A stretch of 53,176 nt of DNA from NCBI GenBank assembly GCA_947594065.1, contig CANQDX010000006.1:1-53176 (forward strand). Reading direction: 5' to 3'. This document shows, one piece after another, positions 7,860 through 15,212 of the stretch. Origin of the DNA: an uncultured Clostridia bacterium (GTDB taxonomy: Bacteria > Bacillota > Clostridia > TANB77 > CAG-508). A program made the position numbers and the translations under genes. Numbering within the stretch: the first letter of the stretch is position 1; each line of letters starts with the position of its first letter. The notes below the pieces were generated by a model that saw nothing but the letters and a program-made list of their open reading frames with translations, was not told where the DNA came from and did not search any database.

Positions 7860-8766
7860 TGTCGTTTCCTCCTATCAAATTAATATAGTAATTTTCAAGT
7901 GATTCTTCTTTTTCGTGAAGTTCACTGATATTACAATTTCGATTAGATAGGTTAACCGCAAGCTCTGCAATATTTATTTTATCATATATATTTATTATAT
8001 TTTCTGAAATTACTTCATAAGAAATTTTACTATTTTCTAAATATTTAACACATTCTTTAACATTGCTAACTTTAATTTCTATTTTTCTTCTACAATTTTT
8101 TTCTAATTCGGCACTTGTAATTTCTTTTAGTATCTGTCCGTGATTTACAAAACCATAATGTGTCGCAACCTTTGATAATTCATCTAAATAATGACTAGAT
8201 ATTAAAAATGTAATTCCTTTTTCTTTGTTTAATTTTAAAATAAGTTCTCTTATTTCTATAATACCCTCTGGGTCTAGTCCATTAATTGGTTCGTCCAAAA
8301 TGAGAAAATCCGGATTGCCTACTAAAGCAATTGCTATTCCTAATCTTTGCTTCATTCCTAAAGAAAAGTTTTTTGCTTTCTTTTTTCCCGTTTGTGCTAA
8401 TCCTACTAATTTTAAAATTTCATTTAACCAATCATAATTTGGCAATCCTATTATTTTGTATTGCTCTTTTAAGTTATCTTCTGCTGTCATATCTAACAAT
8501 ATGGATGAATTTTCAATAATTGCTCCTATTCTTTTTCGTATTTCAATAATTTGCTTACTTTCATTAGATATTCCATAGATTTCATAATTACCTTTGGTAG
8601 GTTTTTGCAAACCACAAATTAGCCTTATGAATGTTGTTTTGCCTGCTCCATTTCTTCCGATGAGGCCGTAAATTGCACCTTTTTCAATATGTATATTAAA
8701 ATCATTTAATGCTTTACATTTTTTATATTTCTTTTCTAGATTATGTGTTTCTAAAATATATTCCAT
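7852..8766 (-). CDS. ABC transporter ATP-binding protein (BcrA/LolD-like, bacitracin-type)
   Basis: This is a 304-residue ATPase with Walker A GRNGAGKTT (37-45), signature SLGMKQR (135-141), Walker B FLILDEP (154-160), an H-loop (ISSH) and a C-terminal extension of about 80 residues as in BcrA-type ATPases. These work with ABC-2 permeases in export of, or self-protection from, membrane-active peptides, or in other efflux. The substrate here is unknown. The SD AAAGGAGGAGG is directly before ATG 8766. The permease gene overlaps the last codons (GTATAA/ATGTAT), indicating translational coupling. A short upstream frame with its own SD overlaps the start. Confidence 0.92.
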   Translation of the reverse strand: MEYILETHNLEKKYKKCKALNDFNIHIEKGAIYGLIGRNGAGKTTFIRLICGLQKPTKGNYEIYGISNESKQIIEIRKRIGAIIENSSILLDMTAEDNLKEQYKIIGLPNYDWLNEILKLVGLAQTGKKKAKNFSLGMKQRLGIAIALVGNPDFLILDEPINGLDPEGIIEIRELILKLNKEKGITFLISSHYLDELSKVATHYGFVNHGQILKEITSAELEKNCRRKIEIKVSNVKECVKYLENSKISYEVISENIINIYDKINIAELAVNLSNRNCNISELHEKEESLENYYINLIGGNDNV

Positions 8767-8807
8767 AACCTCCTCCTTTCGATATTTATTTTATCAGTTT
8801 TTTTCAT
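8751..8807 (-). CDS. Possible 18-codon leader frame overlapping the ABC ATPase start
   Basis: An SD AAAAGGAG (8820-8813) precedes ATG at 8807 by 5 bases. The frame encodes MKKTDKINIERRRLWNIF and stops 13 bases inside the ATPase gene. It may couple translation or may be chance; the AGG-AGG-AGG codons in it are the SD of the ATPase gene, so a ribosome translating it would cover that SD. There is no homology evidence. Confidence 0.3.
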   Translation of the reverse strand: MKKTDKINIERRRLWNIF

Positions 8808-8842
8808 TTTAGCTCCTTTTAAACATTTATTTTTCTATCAAC

Positions 8843-8871
8843 ATTATATTATAAAAGCAAGAAATTATCAA
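8843..8871 (-). promoter_or_regulatory. Promoter of the ABC transporter operon
   Basis: TTGATA (8871-8866), a 17-base spacer and TATAAT (8848-8843) lie upstream of the ABC genes. The -35 falls in the loop of the terminator of the preceding operon. Confidence 0.6.
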
Positions 8872-8887
8872 ATTAATTTCTCGCTTT
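8854..8887 (-). terminator. Terminator of the Y-family polymerase unit
   Basis: On the minus strand AAAGCGAGAAATTA (8887-8874) pairs with TAATTTCTTGCTTT (8867-8854) with one G-U pair, which only works as RNA from this strand, followed by TAT. It lies 16 bases past the small partner gene. Confidence 0.7.
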
Positions 8888-8902
8888 CTAATTACATTTA
8901 TT

Positions 8903-9079
8903 TTAATCATCTTCTTCGAAGTTGCTTTCTGTGATTTTAACTGTTTCATCGATAGCTTCCCCATAACCATTTAGTGCTGCAAAAGGGGCAAATTGTGCAG
9001 CTCTTTGTTCCATACTAAGCCTTGGATGTTTTTTAGATATATGATGTGGAAGATTAATTATATCATCATAATTTCCCAT
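8903..9079 (-). CDS. YolD-like small protein paired with Y-family polymerase (58 aa)
   Basis: The 58-residue frame starts at ATG 9079 with SD AAAGGA upstream and ends at TAA 8903. The protein opens MGNYDDIINLPHHISKKHP and contains EQRAAQFAPFAALNGYGEAI, the typical core of the small proteins found next to UvrX/UmuC-like polymerases in Firmicutes. It starts 16 bases past the polymerase stop and ends before a terminator, so the two form one SOS transcription unit. Its biochemical role is not established; a regulatory or accessory subunit role is inferred from linkage. Confidence 0.88.
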   Translation of the reverse strand: MGNYDDIINLPHHISKKHPRLSMEQRAAQFAPFAALNGYGEAIDETVKITESNFEEDD

Positions 9080-9095
9080 TTAAAATACTTCCTTT

Positions 9096-10595
9096 CTATT
9101 CCTTATGCCCACCAATTTGAGCATTTCTTTCAATCGTTGTTCCGTCTTTTTCAAGATTCATTCCCTTTAGAACTGCATTTTTTCCATATTTCTTTTTAAT
9201 GTCTATAATAGCGTGTTGTAAATTGTTTTCCTTTTTTCTTATAGCATTTTCTTTTTTCTTTTCTTCTTCTAATTTTTTATAATCTATAAATAAACTAATT
9301 TGCTCATTATTTGTTTTAGGATTTATTTCTTTTTCATTTATAACATTATTTGCTACTACATTTATTCTTCTTACTAATAGTTTTTTATTAATAATTCTTT
9401 CGTAAAGTTCTTCTATTGCTTCCATAATAACTTTAGTTGAGGATGTACTTTCTTTTAGATTAATAGTTCCGTGTGCGTGCTTTGGTATTTTTCTTCCATA
9501 TCGGTCTGTAGTTATTTCGCCATTATATTGTTTTTTTATTGAAGAATCTGTTAGATTTTGAATATCATACCCAATTGTTAAAACTAACTGATTAGTAATT
9601 AAATGTTTTTCTACCAATTCTAAAACCAGTAAATCTGTCATTTCTTTTACAATTAATTTGGTTTGTTCATAATTATATGGACAATGTAATACTTGCCCAG
9701 AACTTAAACTATTTGTAGTAGGTTTAAAATTTTTTACATCTTTCATCGTGCAGGGTTCATAGCCCCAACTATGATCTATTAAAAGCTCTGCATTAATTCC
9801 AAATAATTTATAAAGCAAATCTTCATTTTGAATAGAGCACCTTGCGACATCTCCCATAGTAAAAATATTATTTTCTTCTAGTTTTTTCGCATATCCTTTT
9901 CCTACTCTCCAAAAATCTGTTAATGGTCTATGATCCCATAGTAATTTTCGATATGACATTTCATCTAGTTCTGCTATTCTTACTCCATTTTTATCTGCCT
10001 GTACGTGTTTTGCGCCAATGTCCATTGCAATTTTAGCCAAATACATATTTGTTCCAATTCCAGCTGTTGCAGTAATTCCTGTTGTGTTAAAAACATCGTT
10101 TATCATTGTGGTTACCATTTGCTTTGGTGTTGAATTATTTGTTTTTAAATAATTAGTAATATCAATAAAAACTTCATCAACGGAATACGGATATATATCC
10201 TCTTGTGCAACATATTTTAAATAAATGCTATATATATAAGTACTATATTCCATATATTTCGCCATTCTTGGAGGCGCTACAATATAATCTAATTGCAAAT
10301 TAGGGTTATTTTTAAGTTCTATGTCGTTATATGAAGATGCTGTAAACTGATGATTTTTTGCCTTTAATTTTCTTTGATAGTTTATTTCTTTTACTTTTTG
10401 AACTACTTCAAATAAACGTGCTCTGCCTGAAATTCCATAAGCTTTTAAAGATGGAGTAACTGCTAAACAAATTGTTTTTTCTGTTCTTGATTTATCTGCC
10501 ACAACTAAATTAGTTACTAATGGGTCTAGACCTCTTTGTCTACACTCAACAGATGCATAAAAACTTTTCAAATCAATACAACAGTATACACTCAT
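9096..10595 (-). CDS. Y-family DNA polymerase (UvrX/UmuC-like, lesion bypass)
   Basis: The 499-residue protein has all catalytic acids of the family: Asp8 in CIDLKSFYASVE, and Asp140-Glu141 in YSVDEVFIDIT. The helix-hairpin-helix region (about 225-260) follows GIGTNMYLAKIAMDIGAKH. The little-finger domain follows, then a charged C-terminal tail (about 430-499, Lys/Glu-rich). Length and the YolD-like partner fit the UvrX/YqjW group rather than DinB. It should perform error-prone synthesis past lesions. Regulation is visible: a strong promoter whose -35 is overlapped by a LexA-type box at 10655-10666. The start at 10595 is preceded by GGGAG. Confidence 0.93.
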   Translation of the reverse strand: MSVYCCIDLKSFYASVECRQRGLDPLVTNLVVADKSRTEKTICLAVTPSLKAYGISGRARLFEVVQKVKEINYQRKLKAKNHQFTASSYNDIELKNNPNLQLDYIVAPPRMAKYMEYSTYIYSIYLKYVAQEDIYPYSVDEVFIDITNYLKTNNSTPKQMVTTMINDVFNTTGITATAGIGTNMYLAKIAMDIGAKHVQADKNGVRIAELDEMSYRKLLWDHRPLTDFWRVGKGYAKKLEENNIFTMGDVARCSIQNEDLLYKLFGINAELLIDHSWGYEPCTMKDVKNFKPTTNSLSSGQVLHCPYNYEQTKLIVKEMTDLLVLELVEKHLITNQLVLTIGYDIQNLTDSSIKKQYNGEITTDRYGRKIPKHAHGTINLKESTSSTKVIMEAIEELYERIINKKLLVRRINVVANNVINEKEINPKTNNEQISLFIDYKKLEEEKKKENAIRKKENNLQHAIIDIKKKYGKNAVLKGMNLEKDGTTIERNAQIGGHKE

Positions 10596-10628
10596 ACTCT
10601 CTTTACTCCCATTCTTTAAACTACTTCT

Positions 10629-10666
10629 ATTATATCATCTTTGTTTTTATTTGTAAACACTTGTTT
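10629..10666 (-). promoter_or_regulatory. SOS-controlled promoter with LexA box
   Basis: TTTACA (10657-10652), a 17-base spacer and TATAAT (10634-10629) form a near-consensus promoter. The imperfect dyad AAACAAGTGTTT (10666-10655) matches the Gram-positive LexA pattern (GAAC, four bases, GTTC) with changes in the outer bases, and it covers the -35. The downstream gene class is a classic SOS target. Confidence 0.75.
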
Positions 10667-10706
10667 GTTTTTTTGCATAGTAAAAATTGCATTTTTTTAT
10701 ACCAAA

Positions 10707-10739
10707 AAAACAGACCTATAAAATAAATCGGTCTGTTTT
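10707..10739 (-). terminator. Rho-independent terminator of the SUMF1-like gene
   Basis: AAAACAGACC (10739-10730 on the minus strand) pairs with GGTCTGTTTT (10716-10707), followed by more T. It lies 40 bases past the stop at 10780 and just before the SOS promoter. Confidence 0.88.
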
Positions 10740-10779
10740 ATATGGATTAATACTTCCACCGTTTCTAATTCCATAAAAT

Positions 10780-12034
10780 TTATTTTAAATAAAGAACAAC
10801 TCGAAAACCATAATTTGGATTTTCTGTCAATATTGTAGAATTACCAACAGCTTTTGTAATAGGGCTATCGTCACCGTCCCTCCGTAAAACTACCTCCCCT
10901 AATAACTGCCTTTGTATTATTTCCAGTAATTGATTCACTTGTTCCAATTTCTGTTGTATATTCACATACATTTCCTGCCATATCATATATATTATATGCT
11001 TTAAATTTATCACTTGCTCCTGTTGATAATTCCAATAAATAACCATTACTATTTCCTGGAAGCACATTTTCTAATATTTTTCCTTTATGATAAACAGATT
11101 TTTTGTTATCTGAAAAATCACCTCCGAAAAAGTCAGTACCGTGATATGCATATAATACATCCATATCTTTATAATTGCTTACTGGACTATCTTTATAATT
11201 TCCATATGAAGCCCAATTTCCTGTAATATTCTTTTCTGTATTATTTGTAATAATTTTATCACAAATGTAATTCCACGCGTGTGAGTCTATTAAATAACTA
11301 TTTATTGATGAGTTATTTGCATACATATTCTTTGACAATTTGTCTGCTTTAACTTTACTTAAATAATTCCAAACTGGAGCTCCTTTTTTACTTACTGGTT
11401 TATATTCGCTTGTATCTTTTTTAGTTAAATCATAATAAGTGTCTCCTTCACTATCTCCATAAAAATCAACATTATTTGGTATACCTGCTTCATATCTTGC
11501 TACATAAAATCCTACACTTTCTGGACTTTTTTCATCCAATTTTTTTAAACTATTTATTCCTATTTCAGTTTGAGGGTCACTCCATTTGATATCATCAGCA
11601 TCTCTATATTTCCATTTTTTCCATTCATCTTTCCAAACGGCATTAGTATATTCCTCTAAACTACTTGGTATCCAAACAAATTCATTTCCTTCTGAATCTA
11701 TTATTACTAATCCATCATCTACAGTATTTTCTCCCTCAACTTGACTTACAGCAAATCCTGCCGGTATTATTGCCTTGTCTCCATTTTTATCTGTATATTC
11801 TCTATTTTCAAAATTCATCATTGATTCTGCTATTGTAAGTTGTCTTTGTTCTTCTTTTGTTGCCTCTTTCCATTTATCTCTTGCATTCTTTGCGTGAGCT
11901 AATATTCCATCTCCTGTTACTGCACAAATGGCTACTATTGCTAAGATTAATAACACGATGATGGTAATAATTAGCGCAATTAATGTAATACCTTTATTGG
12001 TGTTTAATTTTTTACTTTTTAACTTTTTGTTCAT
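10780..12034 (-). pseudogene. Pilin-like N-terminus plus SUMF1/formylglycine-enzyme-like domain, frameshifted
   Basis: The start is ATG 12034, with SD AAGGAGG. Residues about 13-40 form a type IV pilin-like segment (NKGITLIALIITIIVLLIL) that lacks the usual Glu5. From about residue 85 the protein resembles SUMF1/C-type-lectin-like domains, with FVWIPSS, ARYEAG, YDMAGNVCEYT and VIRGGSF. At about 10876-10884 the frame breaks and stops at 10871. In the next frame the missing end DDSPITKAVGNSTILTENP and YGFRVVLYLK continues to 10780. One extra base explains the break. The Cys pair of true formylglycine enzymes is not evident, so it is probably a surface-displayed fold rather than an enzyme. It is likely exported and membrane-held. 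Confidence 0.8.
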
Positions 12035-12099
12035 TTTGAACCTCCTTAAAAATTTTATTTTTAATTTTAATAACTTAATTATTTTATAGAGTAGCGCGA

Positions 12100-12239
12100 G
12101 GTGATTTCTATTTAAATTTTCGAGCAAGTTATGGGTGGGGACCGACAAATTATAGGGTGTTATAAAATTTATGTAATAAATTTTATTTACAGCCTATTAT
12201 GCAGTTGGGGCGTTGCGATGAAAATTTAAATAAATCACC
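12100..12239. other. Long structured palindrome (candidate ncRNA, 5' leader or MITE)
   Basis: GGTGATTT + CT + ATTTAAATTTTC (12100-12121) pairs with GAAAATTTAAAT + AAATCACC (12220-12239), 20 bp with a 2-base bulge. Inside, GCAA (124-127 of the 12 kb block) pairs with TTGC (213-216), CCGAC (142-146) with GTTGG (204-208), ATAGG (152-156) with CCTAT (193-197), then an AT-rich apical stem. The G-U pairs favour a plus-strand RNA slightly. I recognise no known RNA family. It sits in a 500-base gap between the pilin-like gene and microgene 2. As a minus-strand leader it would precede the pilin-like gene by 65 bases. Confidence 0.5.
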
Positions 12240-12277
12240 GGGAGCGGTTATGAAGTTTTTCATTTGTTTTTAGACGC

Positions 12278-12306
12278 AAAAAAGACAGGTAAAAACTTAC
12301 CCATCT
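12278..12306 (-). terminator. Terminator of VHTH microgene 2
   Basis: On the minus strand AGATGGGTAA (12306-12297) and TTACCTGTCT (12292-12283) form a 10-bp stem with two G-U pairs, a GTTT loop and a T6 tail. It lies 50 bases past the microgene stop. Confidence 0.85.
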
Positions 12307-12355
12307 CTTACATTTATGTTTAATAAAGCATATTTAATGCCTTCTTTATTATTTA

Positions 12356-12424
12356 TTAAATTGCATTGTGTGTGTGTGTGTGTACGGCATCAATGGTTTT
12401 AACGTTTTTTAATGTTTCAATCAT
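12356..12424 (-). CDS. VHTH microprotein, copy 2 (22 aa)
   Basis: The frame runs from ATG 12424 to TAA 12356. The peptide starts MIETLKNVKTIDA and ends VHTHTHNAI. SD GAGGG is 10 bases upstream, a promoter lies at 12468-12496 and a terminator at 12278-12306, so it is a complete single-gene transcription unit of about 180 bases. It shares the core KT[VI]D[TA]VHTH with the copy at 39-113. The VHTHTH part is encoded by an uninterrupted (AC) dinucleotide run, which could slip and shift the frame. No known family, no signal peptide. A secreted signal, leader or metal-binding peptide are all possible. Confidence 0.6.
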   Translation of the reverse strand: MIETLKNVKTIDAVHTHTHNAI

Positions 12425-12467
12425 TCGTTCATTTCCCTCTTTCTTTTGCTTTCTTTTTTACTTTTCC

Positions 12468-12496
12468 ATTTTATAAATCTTTTTTTAAAAAGTCAA
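12468..12496 (-). promoter_or_regulatory. Sigma-A promoter of VHTH microgene 2
   Basis: TTGACT (12496-12491), a 17-base spacer and TAAAAT (12473-12468) lie 43 bases before the microgene ATG, the same layout as at microgene 1. Confidence 0.7.
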
Positions 12497-12535
12497 TACT
12501 TTGTTCAAAAACTTTAAGTTTTCTTTATATAATCA

Positions 12536-13417
12536 TTAGTCTATTTTTATAAGCTCATACTTGGTTGTTCCAATTCCTAGTTCTTCTGCGTGTTCAACAG
12601 TACGAATTCCGTGTTTTTCTTCTATTCTATTAATTAATCTTTGTTTTCCTTTGTCTTCTGAATTATATACTAAATCTAGGCTTGCTTTATCAACAGCTAC
12701 AGGATCAATAGATGCTGTTATTCCTATGTCTGCCATACAAGGTGCTTCAGGATTGCTGTCGCAATCGCAATCAATTGATAAATTATTAATTACATTAATA
12801 TAAACAATATTTCCTTTCATATAATCAATAACTGCTTCATCTGCCTCTGCCATAGACTCTAAAAAATGATCTTGCTCTGGTATATTTGACCATAATTCAT
12901 CTGGAATTCTTGTTTTTCCTGCAGTGTGAATCCACGCTTTTCCAGCTGATGATGCAACACCAATAGACATATTTTTAAGTGCTCCACCAAATCCTCCCAT
13001 TGCGTGTCCTTTAAAATGTGATAGCATAAGCATAGAGTCATAATTTTCCAAATGCTTTCCTACATAATTTTCTTTTAAATGTAACCCATTTCTAACTGGA
13101 ATTGGCATATCGCTTTCTTCGTCCATAATATCTACTTTTGCAATATCCATAAATCCGTGTTCTTTTATTGCCTTCCAATGTTCTTCCGTTGTATTTCTTC
13201 TTCCACTATATGCTGTATTGCATTCAACAATTGTTCCATTCAACTTATTTACTAAATTTTTAATTAAGTTTGGATTTAAGAAATTGTGTCCTCCTGGTTC
13301 TCCAGTTGATATCTTAACAGCTACATTACCTGTTAATTCTTTTCCAACTGCTTCATAAATTTTGATTAAACTTTCTGGTGTAATTTTACTTGTAAAATAA
13401 ACTTTTGATTTTTCCAT
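12536..13417 (-). CDS. DUF362 domain-containing protein
   Basis: The 293-residue protein matches the DUF362 pattern: VAVKISTGEPGGHNFLNPNL near the start, GRRNTTEEHW, LSHFKGHAMGGFGGALKNM (about 131-149) and CDCDSNPEAPCMADIGI near residue 217-233. Many family members carry a C-terminal [4Fe-4S] ferredoxin domain. This one does not, although it has several Cys in the CDCDSNPEAPC stretch. The function of the family is not established; a redox or metal-linked role is inferred. It follows tcdA after 13 bases and is probably co-transcribed with it. Confidence 0.85.
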   Translation of the reverse strand: MEKSKVYFTSKITPESLIKIYEAVGKELTGNVAVKISTGEPGGHNFLNPNLIKNLVNKLNGTIVECNTAYSGRRNTTEEHWKAIKEHGFMDIAKVDIMDEESDMPIPVRNGLHLKENYVGKHLENYDSMLMLSHFKGHAMGGFGGALKNMSIGVASSAGKAWIHTAGKTRIPDELWSNIPEQDHFLESMAEADEAVIDYMKGNIVYINVINNLSIDCDCDSNPEAPCMADIGITASIDPVAVDKASLDLVYNSEDKGKQRLINRIEEKHGIRTVEHAEELGIGTTKYELIKID

Positions 13418-13430
13418 TTTAACCTCTCCT

Positions 13431-14165
13431 TTATTTTATAATATCTTTAATAACTTCTCCAGCAATAATAAGTCCTGCAACAGAAGGAACAAAAGAAATA
13501 CTGCCTGGCACTTCTTTTTTCCTTTTTGTTTCTTTTGTACGTATTTCATCATTTTTACAATTTACTTTCATTTCTTCTAATTTAATTGGTTCTTCTTTAG
13601 AATACACCACTTTTAACTTTTCTATTCCTCTTGAGCGCAATTCTTTTCGCATAACTTTTGCTAGAGGACATACACTCGTTTTGTATATATCAGAAACTTC
13701 GAATTTAGTTGCATCTAGCTTATTTCCTGTTCCCATACTAGATATAATAGGTATATTTAATTTATTTGCTCTTAGTACTAATTCTATTTTAGCTGTAACG
13801 GTATCTACGCTATCTACTACATAATCTACTGTATTATCTAATATTTCTTTACTATCTGGCATAAAAAATTCTGGATAGATTTCTACATTTGCATTTGGAT
13901 TAATTTCTAGTATTCTTTCTTTAGCTACTTCCACTTTGTATTTTCCAAGTGTTTTTCTTGTTGCTATAATTTGTCTATTTAAGTTGGTTAAACAAACTTT
14001 ATCATTATCAACTAAAATAAAATTTTGTACACCTGCTCTCACTAAAGCTTCTACAACAAATGAGCCCACTCCTCCAATTCCAAAAATTGCTACTTTTGAT
14101 TGATTTAATTTTTTTACTGCTTCTTTTCCAATTAATAACTCTGTTCTTGAAAACTGATTTGGCAT
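13431..14165 (-). CDS. tcdA: tRNA threonylcarbamoyladenosine dehydratase
   Basis: This 244-residue E1-like/ThiF-family protein has FSRTELLIGKEAVKKL at the N-terminus, the nucleotide motif GIGGVGSFVVEALVRAG (about 29-45) and DNDKVCLTNLNRQ (about 53-65). It also has DSVDTVTAK and the C-terminal GSISFVPSVAGL typical of TcdA/CsdL (YgdL). It converts t6A37 to cyclic t6A in ANN-decoding tRNAs using ATP. Length is normal. The start at 14165 has SD AGAGGA. It lies upstream of the DUF362 gene in the same orientation. Confidence 0.92.
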   Translation of the reverse strand: MPNQFSRTELLIGKEAVKKLNQSKVAIFGIGGVGSFVVEALVRAGVQNFILVDNDKVCLTNLNRQIIATRKTLGKYKVEVAKERILEINPNANVEIYPEFFMPDSKEILDNTVDYVVDSVDTVTAKIELVLRANKLNIPIISSMGTGNKLDATKFEVSDIYKTSVCPLAKVMRKELRSRGIEKLKVVYSKEEPIKLEEMKVNCKNDEIRTKETKRKKEVPGSISFVPSVAGLIIAGEVIKDIIK

Positions 14166-14202
14166 CTATTTTTTCCTCTTTTATGTTTTATATGTGTTTA
14201 TT

Positions 14203-15058
14203 TTACTTTAATTCTGGTTTTTCGAAAGATACTGTTCCGTTTGATTTAATACTAAATGCAATATTAATACTAAACATTCCATCTGTTGATAAAGTAAACT
14301 GATATTCCCCACTTTTCAATTTTCCATAAAGTGATTTCCAATTATATTCTCTGTTAAATACGGTATAAGATTTTCCATCTGTCATATTAGGCATATTATA
14401 TGTTAAATTTTCTACTGTATCTTCATACGAAATTTTCTTTGAAATTTTGTCAATTTCTTCCCATATATATTCTGTTCCTGTTCCGTGTTGAGCCAGATGT
14501 AGAACTTTCTGTATCTTCTCCTATTTTTTGTGCTTCTCCTGTATAATCTGGATTCTTTACTTTTTTATAAATTTTGTAATTTGTATAATAATTATATGGT
14601 AAGTCATTTTTATCTGTAATAGTAAGTGTTAAACTAGTGGTCGTTAATTTACTAACTAATAAATCTACATTATCACGAGAACTATAACAATATTTTAAAA
14701 TGTTATTTGGTATTTCAGTTTCACTTTTTTCTTTCACTATTTTTATTTTTTTAGCCTTACCAAGTTGAACTGGGTATGTAGTCATTGCTGTTCCATTAGT
14801 ATAAACTAGAACTTCTTGTCCTTGCTTAAATTTTTTGCTCTCTTTATTTGTAATTTCAACATTATATAAGTCTAAAGTATCATCTGTTCCCATTACCATC
14901 ATATTTGTATCGTATACCCTTACTACAACTCCTTTTAAAGCTGTTTTTGGATCGTTATTTAACTTAAAAATAATAATTGCTATTGCAACAATTAATACTA
15001 GAAACATCAATAATATCATTATTCTTTTTTTATTTATTTTTCTCTTACTTTTTTTCAT
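14203..15058 (-). pseudogene. Membrane-anchored protein with C-terminal Ig-like domain, frameshifted
   Basis: From ATG 15058 the protein has a Lys-rich start and membrane segment (about 12-33), then a small beta domain (about 38-105), then a domain resembling bacterial Ig-like folds with LTITDKNDLPYNYYTNYKIY. At 14485 an extra base shifts the frame to a stop at 14450. Removing it gives GSTGTGTEYIWEEIDKIS and the rest, including YGKLKSGEYQFTLSTDG, to the stop at 14203. The span of 856 bases is a multiple of three plus one. The Ig-like C-terminus resembles the domain fused to MecR/BlaR-type or anchored clostridial proteins. Function unknown. It is not clear whether the break is real; see the shared insertion signature. 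Confidence 0.78.
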
Positions 15059-15125
15059 ATATTTCTCCTTTTTTTCTTTTAATTTGTATATATATTATCA
15101 CAAAAGCAAACTGTTAGCAATATTT

Positions 15126-15173
15126 TAGGAGCTTCTTGTAAAATTTTTGTAATGTAACAAGGAAAGCTTCCTA
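15126..15173 (-). terminator. Possible hairpin downstream of the PBP gene
   Basis: TAGGA...CTTGT (15126-15139) and ACAAGGAAAGCTTCCTA (15157-15173) pair with small bulges. There is no strong T-run on the minus strand. It lies 40 bases past the PBP stop, so it may be an inefficient terminator. Confidence 0.35.
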
Positions 15174-15212
15174 GTACTACTAATATTATATTTTTACTTT
15201 TCACGCAATTAA

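Noticed and set aside
12035-12148. 38-residue N-terminal extension of the pilin-like/SUMF1-like gene
   Set aside because: The ATG at 12034 has a perfect SD, and the extension runs through the foot of the long palindrome.
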